A stretch of DNA of 64,000 bases, taken from assembly GCA_034509495.1 (NCBI GenBank), contig CM067523.1, positions 16,325,216 through 16,389,215 of the forward strand. The letters are read 5' to 3'. Every line of letters begins with the position of its first letter. The stretch's first letter is position 1. The DNA is from Acestrorhynchus altus. Its lineage: Eukaryota; Chordata; Actinopteri; Characiformes; Acestrorhynchidae. Position numbers and translations under genes: made by a program. The notes under the pieces are model-generated. The model had not been told where the DNA came from. It searched no databases and saw only the letters and a list, made by a program, of their open reading frames with translations. Below are positions 22,590-33,028 of the stretch, piece after piece.

Positions 22590-24775
22590 TCTAGTCTCTT
22601 TTTATTGTCATTACATCTGAGTACAGGTACACAGTGCAACGAAATTACGTTCCTCCAGAACCAAGGTGCAACATAGAGCAGCAATACAGTATGACAACAT
22701 AAAGTGCAAACACAACAATAAATACAATAAATACAGTAAACAAGAGTCAGTTTAACAGACAGGACAGGACAGTGCAGTACCGAGCAGTACAATGAAGTGA
22801 AATGTTTGTGGTGGGAATAAGGTACAAAAAGTGATATGTAACATACTGTAACATATAGGTGTACATGATAACAGCAGTAGAAAGTAGAGGTAGAAAGTTT
22901 ATAGTTCTGAGTGAGCAGCAAATATTGCTGATAAGGCTGGGGATGATCCAGTCTTTGTGTGTTGAGTGCGTGTGTGTGTGGAGTGCTGGGTGGGTACAGT
23001 CCAGTCTTTGTGTTTGGTGGGGGGTTCAGCTCCGTCTCTGTGTGTTGAGGAGTCTGACTACCTGGTGGACGAAGCTGTTGCAGAGTCAGGTGGTGGAGGC
23101 TCTGATGCTCCGGTATCTTCTGCCAGAGGGCATCAGAGTGAAGAGACTGTGTGACGGGTGGGTTGGGTCTTCCACAATGCTGGTGGCTTTACAGATTCAG
23201 CAAGAGGTGTAGATGTCGCTGATGGAGGGGAGATGCAGATACAGTTCCCAAACCAGACAGTAATGCAGGTGTTCAAGGTGCTCTCTATAGTCCCTCTGTA
23301 GAACATGGTGAGGATGGGTGGTGGAAGATGTGCTCTCCTCAGTCTCCGCAGGAAGTAAAGGCACTGCTGGGCTTTCTTGGTTATGGAACTGGAGGTGGTG
23401 CTGGAGGTGTTGTTTCCAGTCCTGACTGATGGAGGTCTCTCAGTCAGGAAATCCAAGACTCAATTGCATAGGTAGGTATTCAGGCCCAGCAAGCTCAGTT
23501 TTCCAATCAGGTGCTGAGGGATGATGGTGTTGAATGCTGAACTGAAGTCGATGAACAGCATTCGAACATAGCAGTCTTTGTGGGTGAGAGCCAGGTGGAG
23601 TGCAGTTGAGATGGGATCATCTGTTAATTGAGTTGGACGATACGCAAACTGTAGTGGTTCCAGTGAGGTGGGGAGCTGGTTTTTGATGTACCTCATGACC
23701 AGCTTCTCAAAGCACTTCATGATGATGGGAGTAAGTGCAATGCAACAGTAGTCATTGAGGCAGGACACTTGAGACTTGTTTGGCACAGGAACAATTGTGG
23801 ACATCTTGAAGCACGTTGGCACAAATGCAGTGCTCAGAGAAATGTTGAAGATGTCCGTGAGAACATCTGCGAGCTGTTCTGCACATCCTCTGAGCACTCT
23901 GCCAGGTATGCTGTCTGGTCCAGGGGCTTTCCGTGGGTTGACTCTGAGTAGAGTTCTCCGCATATCAGCAGGGGACAGGCGCAGTACCTGATCGTTTGGA
24001 GGAGGTGTGGTCTTCCTTGCTGCCATGCAGTTCTGTGCTTCAACAGAGATGTGGTCCGAGTAGCCATAGGGGGGTCGGGGCTCTGCTCTGTACGCACCGG
24101 GAATGTTTGTGTACAGAAGATCCAGCACATTAGCCCCACGGGTTGGAAAATCCACATACTGATGGAAGCTGGGCAGCAGAGACTTCAGGTTACTGTGGTT
24201 GAAGTCTCCAGCAACAATGAACAGTCCATCAGGGTGTGAGTTCTGGAGTTTACTGATGGAACTGTATAGTTCACAGAGCACGTTAGCATTAGCATTAGTG
24301 CTAGGTGCTACATACACTTCTACTATGTAAACAGTGTTCATTTCCCTGGGCAGATGGAAAGGTCTGGCTCTGTTAACAGCAAACTCCACCAGTGGTGAGC
24401 AGTAGCTGGAGACCAGCTTAGTGTTGTTACACCATTCAGTGTTGATATAGACACACAGGCCACCTCCACGGGTCTTTCTGGTTAGGTCTGCGTTGCGGTC
24501 CATGCAAAAGAAGACCAGCCCGTCTAGAATGGAGTTTGTTAACTAAGTCTCCATGAAAACGAACACACAGCAGTCTCTGAACTCGTGCTGGCTTGTGTGC
24601 TGAATTCTCAAGTGGTCCAGTTTATTCTCCAGGGAGCAGACGTTGGAGAGCAGAACTGATGGTATGGCCAGTCGCGCACCGCTTGCAGGGAGCCTTCTTC
24701 TGGCCAGCCGGCTCAGGACACACCGCGGATCTTAGCAGGCCTAGCAAACCCAACTCTGCTCGTAGACCATCCGAA
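22590..24775 (-). pseudogene. Internally deleted Rex1/CR1-like LINE
   Basis: The minus-strand frame from 24,503 to 23,133 is open except for one TGA at about 23,458. It carries an endonuclease (TRKTRGGGLCVYIN, the GDFNH box, and SDHISV), then RT fingers (NPRKAPGPDSIPGRVLRGCA, LNDYCCIALTPIIMKCFEKL) and palm motif A (MLFIDFSSAFNTI), and finally the thumb (KKAQQCLYFLRRLRRAHLPP). Two internal segments are missing yet the frame is kept. One is the endonuclease-RT linker (junction about 24,045). The other is the palm containing the second catalytic aspartate pair (junction about 23,375). Upstream to about 24,740 the N-terminal endonuclease start (NVCSLENKLDHLRI) is present with one TAG. The 3' end at about 22,600 has the terminus typical of this family. 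RT activity is impossible without the missing palm. Confidence 0.85.
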
Positions 24776-24779
24776 AGTG

Positions 24780-25150
24780 GAGTTTTTACTCCACTGAATT
24801 GCCTACTCACCATTCCACGGACTGTGCTATCAAGCTGTTTTGCCCAAATCTAGAGCACATCCCCTTACTCCAGAGGAAGAGAGGATTACAGAGGAATATG
24901 TTAAGGAGGCCTTAGGCCAAGGATTTATTCATCCATCCACATCTCCCGCTGCCTCTGGATTCTGCTTTGTTAAAAAGAGCAGATAGTCCAAACATATAAA
25001 CTATGTTTATCCTCTGCCTCTCAGTCCAGTAGCCTAGAACTAAGTATTTCACCAAGCTATCTGCGGTGCCTACAACTTGACCAGGATAAGAGTGGGAGAT
25101 GAGTGGAAGAGTGAATTTGTAACACCCAAAACACACTATTAATACCATGT
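24780..25150 (+). pseudogene. Ty3/Gypsy RT, left part
   Basis: The broken frame reads LPTHHSTDCAIKLF near 24,800, KDLFIHPSTSPAASGFCFVK near 24,918-24,980, YVYPLPL near 25,000, and an RVGDEWKSEFVTPKTHYEYH block near 25,090-25,150. This is the fingers-to-palm part of a Ty3/Gypsy RT. It stops abruptly at the 5' boundary of an L2 insertion and resumes at 28,562 with the next expected residues. Confidence 0.85.
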
Positions 25151-28100
25151 TGATCTTCCAGTTGAGTGAACGCTGTGCACGCCTGGCTGCCGCTGCTCTC
25201 CGGTACTACTGTATTTTGTTATTCTGTCTGGGTCAACTCACCATCTACCCGGCTTTCTACAATGTGGGTGTATCAGCTGTACTTCTGGTCTACACTGGTG
25301 TGGATAGTCCTGTCGCTCTTTAATCAGCTGGCGGCAGGTCTACTCCAATACACTGTGTCTGAACTCCTGCGGCTACGCTCCCATCGCTGCGGGCGTCCGC
25401 CAGCGGTGCACCCGGACATCGCTTTTCTGCCTCGCCCGAGGTACATACATCGTGGATCTCGCCGGCACTTCAAGCTCGACTGCTCTACAGCAATTCACTC
25501 CTTCTGGTCCACTACTCGCCGCCCTCCAAGGATTACCGGCCGGCGTGCTAATCATAGCATGCTGGCTAGCCTTCCCAGTTCAATTGACGCTGCTACCAAG
25601 TTTGACTCCACCACTGTCAACTTCGGTCTCCTCAACATCCGCTCACTTACGAGCAAGGGTCATCTTATCCAAGATCTCCTCACTGACCGCAAGTTAGACT
25701 TTCTCTGTCTTACATAAACCTGGCAACAGCCCAACGACTTCTCACAACTTAACGAATCCACACCTTCTGGGTTTGTTTACATCTCTCAACCACGCGGGGT
25801 AGGTCGCGGAGGAGGTCTCGCGATTATTCAAATTTCCAATTCTCGCGGTGCCTGTGTCTACCTACAACTCTATGGAATGTCTAGCATGTGAACTGCCTGG
25901 ACCCTCTCCTACTATCATCGTTACAATCTACCGACCTCCCAAGCAACACAAAGACTTTCTAACGGACTTTGCATCCCTACTTACTCACCTATCTACTCTG
26001 TCACCGAATGTAATGTTGCTGGGAGATTTCAATATACACATGGACCGCATTAATCTTCCTCTCACCAAAGACTTCTCCTCCTGCCTTGAAAGTTTCGGAT
26101 TCAACCAGTTCATTGATTTCCCTACTCATTCAAAAGGACATATTTTGGACTTAATCTGTTGTTCAGGTCTCATCCCCTCAAATTGTGCAGCTGACGATAT
26201 TCATGTAACGGATCATTTCCTCCTCTCTTTTGACATTACACTCTCTCTCTCCAAAACCAAGGAATCGCGTCTCATCTCATTCAGAAATATTAAAGACATT
26301 AATATGGATGCCCTCACCTCTAGCCTCAACAATATCCTGAACCTGAACCTGGAAAATCCACCCACACCTGATGAGCTCGCTGCTCATTATCACAACAGTC
26401 TAACTGATATTCTCAACTCACTTGCCCCAGTTAAAACCCACTCTGTTTCCTTCTCTCATTCTGCCCCCTGGTACACCCCTGAACTCCGGCTACTGAAAGC
26501 CAAAGCTCGTCAACTTGAGCGTCTCTATAGAAAATCTGGTCTCACTATCCACAAAGAAATGCACAAAACCCACATAATAAATTATAAGGACAAAATTGTT
26601 CATGCAAAATCACTATACTACTCTGGGCTAATCAGTTCTAATGAAGGAAACACTAAAACATTGTTCTCTCTAGTTAACAGATCTCTCCAACCTACAGCCT
26701 CTCTACCTTCCCACTTCTACTCAACAGACTCCTGTAACTCCCTAATGATGTTCTTTAGTGAAAAAATCTGTAAAATCCACAAAGACATCCTTCCCAATCC
26801 CTCGCCTCTCCCTTTCTCTGTACCTTGTCTACACAGTCAGTCTCTCTCCCACTTTCAACTCCCATATTCAACTGTTATTTCTAATCTCATTGTCAAATCA
26901 AAACCTTCTACCTGCCAGCTTGATCCTTTCCCTACAATCTTAGTTAAATCTTGTCTTTCCTCACTGCTACCCCTCATAACTGCCATTATCCATTCCTCAC
27001 TTACTTATGGAATTGTCCCGTCACTCTTTAAAACAGCAGCCATCACTCCCATCTTGAAAAAACCTGGTTCAGATCCAAACAACTTTAATAACCTCCGCCC
27101 CATTTCAAACCTCCCTTTCATTTCCAAAATACTCAAAAAAGTTGTTGCCACTCAACTCCATACCTATCTATCCCAAAACTCCCTTTATGAAAAATTCCAG
27201 TCTGGTTTCCGCCCCTTTCATAGCACAGAAACTGCCCTTATCAAAATCACCAATGACCTTATGGCAGCTGACTCCGGTTCATTCTCCATTCTGATACTTC
27301 TTGATCTAAGTGCAGCCTTCGACACCATCTCTCATTCTATCCTCCTCAGTAGACTATCCTCCATAGGCATCAACCATATCGCACTCAACTGGTTTTACTC
27401 ATATCTGTCTGGCCGCACTCAGTTCGTTCAGTTTAAATCCTTCAGATCCCAGCCTTCCCCTGTTCTTTTCGGAGTGCCCCAGGGTTCCGTGCTCGGGCCC
27501 CTCCTCTTCATCATTTACCTTCTACCCCTTGGAAACATATTTGCGTTCTTTTAACATTAATTTTCACTGCTATGCGGATGACACCCAGCTCTACCTTTCA
27601 AGGAACTCTGTTTCCACCCCCATCTCTCACAAACTGTTTATCTGAAATTAAAACCTGGTTCACTTCTAACTTCCTAAAACTCAATAGTCATAAAACAAAA
27701 ATTTTACTCTGCGGTTCTAATTCCACACTATCTAAAGTTGACAGCTTCTCCATCCAAATCGACAGCTCCTTAGTCTCCCCCTCACCTCAGGTTAAGAGTC
27801 TGGGTGTCATCCTAGATAGCTCCCTATCCTTTCACTCTCACATCTGTAATATAACCCGGTCTGCATATTTTCATCTCCGTAACATCAATCGCTTACGCCC
27901 CTCTCTCACCCCCCATGCTGCATCTATTCTTGTCCATAGTCTTGTCACCTCCCGTATTGACTACTGTAACTCTCTTCTCTTAGGCCTGCCTCACAAATCC
28001 CTCCATAAGCTTCAGTTGGTTCAAAATGCAGCAGCTCGTATCATTTCCAAAACTCCGTCTTCTCATCACATCACACCCGTCCTTCAGCAACTCCACTGGC

Positions 28101-28528
28101 TTCCGGTTAAATATAGAATCAATTACAAAATACTTCTCTATACATTCAAGGCCATCCATAATCTCGCCCCCTTATATCTCTCTAATCTCCTCACTATCGC
28201 ACCCTCCTTCCGCTCGCTCAGATCCTCCTCTTCCATCCATCTCTCTGTCCCCTCTGCCCGTCTGAGTACCATGGGTCTCAGAGCTTTCAGCCGCTCAGCT
28301 CCTAAACTCTGGAACTCCCTCCCACCCGACATCTGTAACATTGATTCTCTACCTCTCTTTAAATCTAGACTCAAAACTCATCTGTTCAATGTAGCATATT
28401 CTCTATAATTCTCGCTTTCATTCTCTAAAATCCCCCCCTAAATGTATGTGTTGTGTTTTCTGTATGTCTGTTTCTATCATTTCTGTAAAGTGTCCTTGAG
28501 TGTTCTGAAAGGCGCTTATAAATCAAAT

Positions 28529-28559
<31 letters not shown>

Positions 28560-28560
28560 G
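25151..28560 (+). pseudogene. Nearly full-length L2-clade LINE
   Basis: A long L2-type element with 5' region, endonuclease, RT and 3' UTR. The endonuclease begins at FGLLNIRSLTSKGHLIQDLL (near 25,622). It continues through LLGDFNIHMD (near 26,016), the HILDLICCSGL block and VTDHFLLSFD. RT has RPISNLPFISKILKKVV, ILLDLSAAFDTISHSIL (motif A), VPQGSVLGPLLF and CYADDTQLYLS (27,568-27,600). The C-terminal domain has VTSRIDYCNSLLLGLP, LHWLPVKYRINYKILLYTFK and FKSRLKTHLF, ending at 28,408. Breaks: a TAA at 25,716, a frameshift near 25,840, another near 27,540 and another at about 27,605-27,650. The 3' UTR ends in (ATT)n at 28,528-28,560. It is inserted inside the Gypsy RT gene. Confidence 0.92.
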
Positions 28561-28561
28561 T

Positions 28562-29430
28562 TATGAGCTATGGTTTGGATAATACACCTTCAGTATTTCA
28601 GTCTTTCATAATGACATGCTCAGAGACATGCTAGGGAAATATGTCATGGAATTTATTGACAATATCTTTGTATACCTATCTACTTTTGAATCCCATGTCA
28701 GTCACATACATTCTGTACACCAAAGACTTTTAGACAACCAGCTTTTTGTTAGGGGTGAGAAGTGCCAATTTCACCTGCAGTAGGTGTTATTCTTGGGGTA
28801 TGAGGTAACCAAGAACGGTGTTAACTTGAGCAACCACAAGGTGGAGGCTGTTAATAACTGGTCTATAACCTCCTCTGTTTAGGAGCTTCCATGCTTTCTT
28901 GGTTTTGCTAATATCTGTAGAAGGTTCATCCAAAATATTAGTAGCATAGCAGCTCCTCTCACCACTCTATTAAAGGGTGCTCCTAGGAGGATAGAATTGA
29001 CTGAACAGGATAATAGAGCTTTTGATCAACTTAAGCATGCCTTTACCACTGCTCCCATACCTAGACACCCTGATCCACCACCACTCCTTTCATGGTGGAG
29101 GTGGATGCCTCTGAAACAGGTGTTGGAGTGGTCTTATCCCAACGCAGTGGGACTCCACCAAAATTACATCCTGTAGCATTTTATTCTTATAATATCAGTC
29201 CCACTGAATGCAACTATGGAATAGGAGATAAAGAACTTTCCATTAATTTCACACTAGAGGAGTAGCATAACTGTACACAACTTCTGAAAACTTGCTACTG
29301 GTAGCAGACCCTGAGAAGGCATGTGAAGGCATCGTGGAGCTCAGTTCACATCTCAGGTATAGAGGTTGATTAACATCAGCTTAACATCCACAAACAAACA
29401 GGATTAATGAACATGCCAACCAGGGGCTGG
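28562..29430 (+). pseudogene. Ty3/Gypsy pol, right part (RT, RNase H, integrase end)
   Basis: Directly after the L2 tail the Gypsy RT resumes with MSYGLDNTPSVFQSF, followed by GKYVMEFIDNIFVYLSTFES (the catalytic Y-DD-type box here reads FIDN). HSVHQRLLDNQLFV and EKCQFHLQ follow. The thumb/connection has FLGFANICRRFIQNISSIAA and LTEQDNRAFDQLKHAFTTAP, and RNase H has FMVEVDASETGVGVVLSQRS. After an internal deletion, the end of integrase appears at 29,355-29,430 (ISA-HPQTN-R-NEHANQ-type block). Several stops and shifts are present. The second aspartate of the catalytic box is replaced by asparagine. Confidence 0.88.
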
Positions 29431-29679
29431 TTGCATTTTCTGTTACAAAAATACCACTAATTGGTAACAGTAGTTAATATGGGCAGAAATATCCCATATC
29501 CCATATATATCAGAAATATCTGGGTGATTGGGTTTGGTTATCTACCTTCAGATTTGGGGGAATGCAGATATCTCTTATGTATGTTATGTATGTTATGTTT
29601 TTGTGTTTTTATTGTTAATAAATCTGCAACGAATTCCAAAAAAAAACCTTTTGAATAAGACACAGTGCTTCACTTTGAA

Positions 29680-29960
29680 TCATTTCCAGATGCACTATAT
29701 ATATTGTGGATTCTCACTGAAGGCATCAAAACTATGAATGAACACATATGCAGTTATGTACTTAACAAAAAAAAGGTGAAATAACTGAAAACATGTTTTA
29801 TATTCTAGTTTCTTCAAAATAGCCACCTTTTGCTCTGACTACTGCTTTGCACACTCTTAACATTCTCTCAATGCGCCACTTCTGGGAACTTCAAGACTGT
29901 TGGAAAACCATTTCAGGTGACTACCTCTTGAAGTTCATTGAGAGAATGCCAAGAGTCAAT
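29680..29960. mobile_element. Non-autonomous DNA transposon with long palindromic core
   Basis: Words such as 'ctcactgaaggcatcaaaac', 'gaacacatatgcagttatg' and 'agccaccttttgctctgact' identify a common fish MITE-like family. The right part folds on itself: 29,853-29,873 pairs with 29,936-29,956, and 29,886-29,895 (gaacttcaag) pairs perfectly with 29,927-29,936. No coding sequence remains. Confidence 0.6.
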
Positions 29961-30139
29961 AACCATCAGACAGCATCTGCAAGGGAAGGGCTTCAGAAAC
30001 AAAAAATGTCTGAAACAAACAAGGCCATGTCTCCTTCAATGTCACAATTGTCCATTGTAAGGGACCACCAAACATGTATCAGTGAAAAAAAAAGAAAGTT
30101 CAATGAAGCATGCACCCTGTCATCTGAGTGATTGTGACT

Positions 30140-30310
30140 CAGGAGCAAGCCTGTGAAGAGGTTATATGCAAGTTTAAGAATGTTATAATCAGTACGGAAT
30201 TTGACCAGAAGCCAGTGCAGTGCTGATAAGACTGAACTGATATTGTCAAATTTTCTAGTTTTAGTTAGGACCCTGCGTTGGTCTAAGTTCAAAAGTTTGG
30301 TCTAGGTTCC
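30140..30310 (-). pseudogene. Short L2 LINE fragment
   Basis: The minus strand encodes RVLTKTRKFDNISSVLSALH followed by WLLVKFRTDYNILKLAYN. This is nearly the same block as in the L2 copy at about 12,255-12,370 (RVLTKTRKFDHISPILSALH). It is a short isolated piece of the C-terminal domain. Confidence 0.8.
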
Positions 30311-31009
30311 TGCTTTGGTCTTAGGTTCCTGCTTGAACATCCTGACAAGAGTACACAGCAATAATCTAATAATCTAATAATAAAAGGTTATTTCTTAACT
30401 TGGACATGTTACAAGGATGAAGAAAAGCTGTCCTAATAATATTTATAGTGTTTATAATTATAAAGTATACTATTATAAATAAAAGATAAAACAAGAAAAC
30501 AGACTGAAACACCAAACAGCCAGATGAAACATATGAACCCCAAAAACCAAAGAACAATGCACACATGGCAGTGGTGAACATACAGACAAAGAGATACTGG
30601 ACCACAAGGCTACTTATACACAGGCACAGATTAGGCACACCTGGGAATACTGAATTAAAGGAAAAGCAAATGGTAAAACCAAACTAGACCAAAAATGGAC
30701 AGACAAGGAACAGAATGGAAACAAGACTGGACAGAATCATGACACCCTATCGCTGTGTTGTCTTACAGTGGGAATCGGTTAGCAGGATGCCAAGTGAGCA
30801 TGGTGTCTGCCTAAAATGGGCTTTCCTTATGTAATTAGCTAAAGCTAGCCAGGCTAGCTTGGAGACAGACTAAAGCATTTCCAGGTAACTGTATGAGTGT
30901 GAATGAGTGAGTGTGTTTGGCCAAAAACATGAATGTTGCGTATTGTAATCAAAATGTGATGGAGCCGCCCACCATCAAGGAGGTTGGACTTTTTCTTGAT
31001 TCCATATGT
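30311..31009. other. Unassigned sequence
   Basis: No gene or transposon was recognised. Flanking motifs suggest repeat-derived DNA without a clear family. Confidence 0.35.
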
Positions 31010-31150
31010 GGCAGCCATGGAACTACCCCTGTGACTGGAAGGTTGCTGGTTCTATTCCTTGATCTGGCAGGACATGAAGTGCCCTTGAGCAAGGAACTTA
31101 ACTTCCCAACTGCTCCCCAGTCACTGGGTGCATCAGAAAGTGCATAGAGG
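31010..31150 (+). mobile_element. tRNA-related SINE fragment
   Basis: The block 'gtgactggaaggttgctggt' followed by TCTATTCC gives a B-box-like GGTTCTATTCC. Downstream, 'gcccttgagcaaggaactta' and 'ctccccagtcactgggtgc' are words of a widespread fish SINE body. The 5' A-box part is not evident. Confidence 0.55.
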
Positions 31151-31658
31151 ATGTTGTGCCCACAAAGACAGTTCATGTTTACCCACAAAAGTTTACCCTC
31201 AGAAGCCATGGTTGAACTGTGAAGTTCACGCAGCTCTGGGTGCACATACTGCTGCTTTTAAGTCTGGGAAAACAGAGGAGAATTATAAAGGCAGCTATGC
31301 TGTCCATTAGACCGTGAAAGCAGCTAAACATGAGTACAAAGACAATGTGGAAGCACAGTTTAACACCACCAGTGTTAGAAGCTTGTAGCAGGGATTAAAC
31401 ACAATCACAGACTTTAAGGGAAACTCTGCCATTGCAATGATTCAAGACTAGCTAAACTCCTTCTATGCTTGTTTCAAAGCAAATCACTGTGAACCCATGG
31501 AGAGAGCCATTTCCGACATTGAGTCCATTCAACCCTCCATCTCTGTAGCTGATGTGCGTAGATCCTTTAACTGTGTCAACACCTGCAAAGCAATCAGCCC
31601 AGATGGTGTTTTGGGGTGTGTGCTTAAAGCATGTGCAGATCACTTAGCAGGAGCCTAC
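31150..31658 (+). pseudogene. Rex1/CR1-like LINE, segment 1 (linker and RT fingers)
   Basis: The frame carries PQKPWLNCEVHAALGAHTAA, KAAKHEYKDNVEAQFNTTSV, LNSFYACFKANHCEPMERAI, then ISVADVRRSFNCVNTCKAIS and PDGVLGCVLKACADHLAG (31,600-31,655). This is the linker and start of RT of a LINE of the same family as the copy at 54.64-56.6 kb. Stops are present near 31,310, 31,385 and 31,450. It is interrupted at about 31,659 by an LTR-like insertion and resumes near 32,480. Confidence 0.85.
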
Positions 31659-32475
31659 TGTGGTAAAAATATTCGTTTATGTCTTGTGTGTGATGACAAA
31701 ATATCATTAGATAATGGTTACGTAACTTAGCATTTACGATTATCTAATCATTGTGTGAAATCCTATATTTTATATGCATATGGTTAATCAGTATTCATGT
31801 ATACTTTGTACACTTTATTAATAGCATGTGAGTCTCTCATGACATTAACTGCCTTAATATATGTTACAAATCTGTATAACCTCTATGGTATGACACATAA
31901 GTTCACATGTTATCTGAGTTAGCGTACATACCATGTCACACGGCCCTGGCAGTTTAAAAGAATTTATGGTTGATGGAACATTCCATGAGAGGTCATGTAT
32001 GTCTGCAGTCAGGAGTTATAGTGAAGAACTAAGTGACCCTCTTTGTGTGTGTGGATGTAGCTGTTTGAAGGTAAAGGGAGGCAGGAGTGAAGGTCACTCC
32101 CTGAACTTGTGGCCGTCTCCACAGGGAGATATCCCAAACACCCAAAGAGGGAGCTGTATTGAGCATATACTAACAAACACAATCAAGGTCACCACGAGAG
32201 TTGAGTCAGAACACGTGAGGATACGAACATTAACTGTCTTTCTTGTAACACCGCCTGGGCAACAGGGGCTACGTCATTTTGGGGTATATAGAGGGAAGTC
32301 AGATGGGGCGAGGTCAGAGGCCTCCTTTGAGATGACTATGTGTCTGTCTTAATGTGATGGTTCTCCAGAATCCTGATTTCTTAATAAACACTTGTTTGTT
32401 TTCACCTAGTCCACTGTGCTTGACTCCTCTTATTCAACGAATGTGTAAAGAAGGGGGTACCATTTATGGTACATT
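31659..32475 (+). mobile_element. LTR-like insertion (probable solo LTR)
   Basis: About 0.8 kb of unrelated DNA sits between two consecutive pieces of a LINE RT. It starts TGTGGTA and contains a TATA-like 'gggtatataga' (32,281-32,291) and AATAAA (32,382-32,387). It ends in a pyrimidine-rich stretch around 'ggtacca' or 'tggtaca' (about 32,455-32,475). TATA followed about 90 bp later by a poly(A) signal matches U3-R-U5 organisation. The exact right end and target duplication could not be set. Confidence 0.6.
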
Positions 32476-33028
32476 TAAATTAGCCCTTTCACACTGCGCA
32501 GACATTTTGTGTTTAGAGGTGTGTATGCAGACACGTCTCTCCCTCTGTGCCAGCATGCTTGAAACTGGCCATCATCATCCCTGTTCCTAAAATAGCCAGC
32601 ATCTCTTACGTAAATTACTGGCTAAGTGCTTTGAGAGGCTGGTCAGAGACTTCATCTGCTTCTCCGTGCCTGTCACCCTGGACCCACTGCAATTTGCATA
32701 CAGGCAGAACAGATCCACTGACAATGCAATTGTCTTCACTGCACACTGCCCTCTCCCACCTGAAGAAGAAGAACACATGTGAGAATGCTGTTCATGGACT
32801 ACAGTTCAGCACTCAACATCATCCTTCCCCCAAGGCTTTAATGAAGCTCCAGGAGCTCTGTCTGATCTCAGCTGAATCCTAAACTTCCTGACCGGCTGTT
32901 GGCAGGTGGTGAGGAGGTGTGGAGTGTCATCACCGTCATGGTCCTTGGTGTTTACACCTCTGAGGAGCTTACATGGTCAGAACACACCACATGGGTGGTG
33001 AAAAAGGCACAAAAAGTGCCTGTTCTAC
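32476..33028 (+). pseudogene. Rex1/CR1-like LINE, segment 2 (RT palm)
   Basis: RT resumes after the LTR-like insertion with words for 'CMLETGHHHPCS' and an 'IVPVPK'-type block near 32,575. It continues through 'LDPLQFAYRQNRSTDNAIVF' near 32,680-32,740 and an 'MLFMDYSSALNIILPPR'-type palm block near 32,785-32,835. All are spread over several frames. The downstream boundary is the L1 insertion, whose 18-bp target duplication begins at 33,011. Confidence 0.8.
33011..33028 (+). repeat. Target-site duplication, left copy
   Basis: The 18-bp AAAAAGTGCCTGTTCTAC is identical to 34,583-34,600 and brackets the L1 insertion. Confidence 0.9.

Noticed and set aside
22538..22921. 127-codon minus-strand frame rich in Cys and Tyr
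   Set aside because: It lies in the 3' UTR and terminus of the Rex1/CR1-like LINE.
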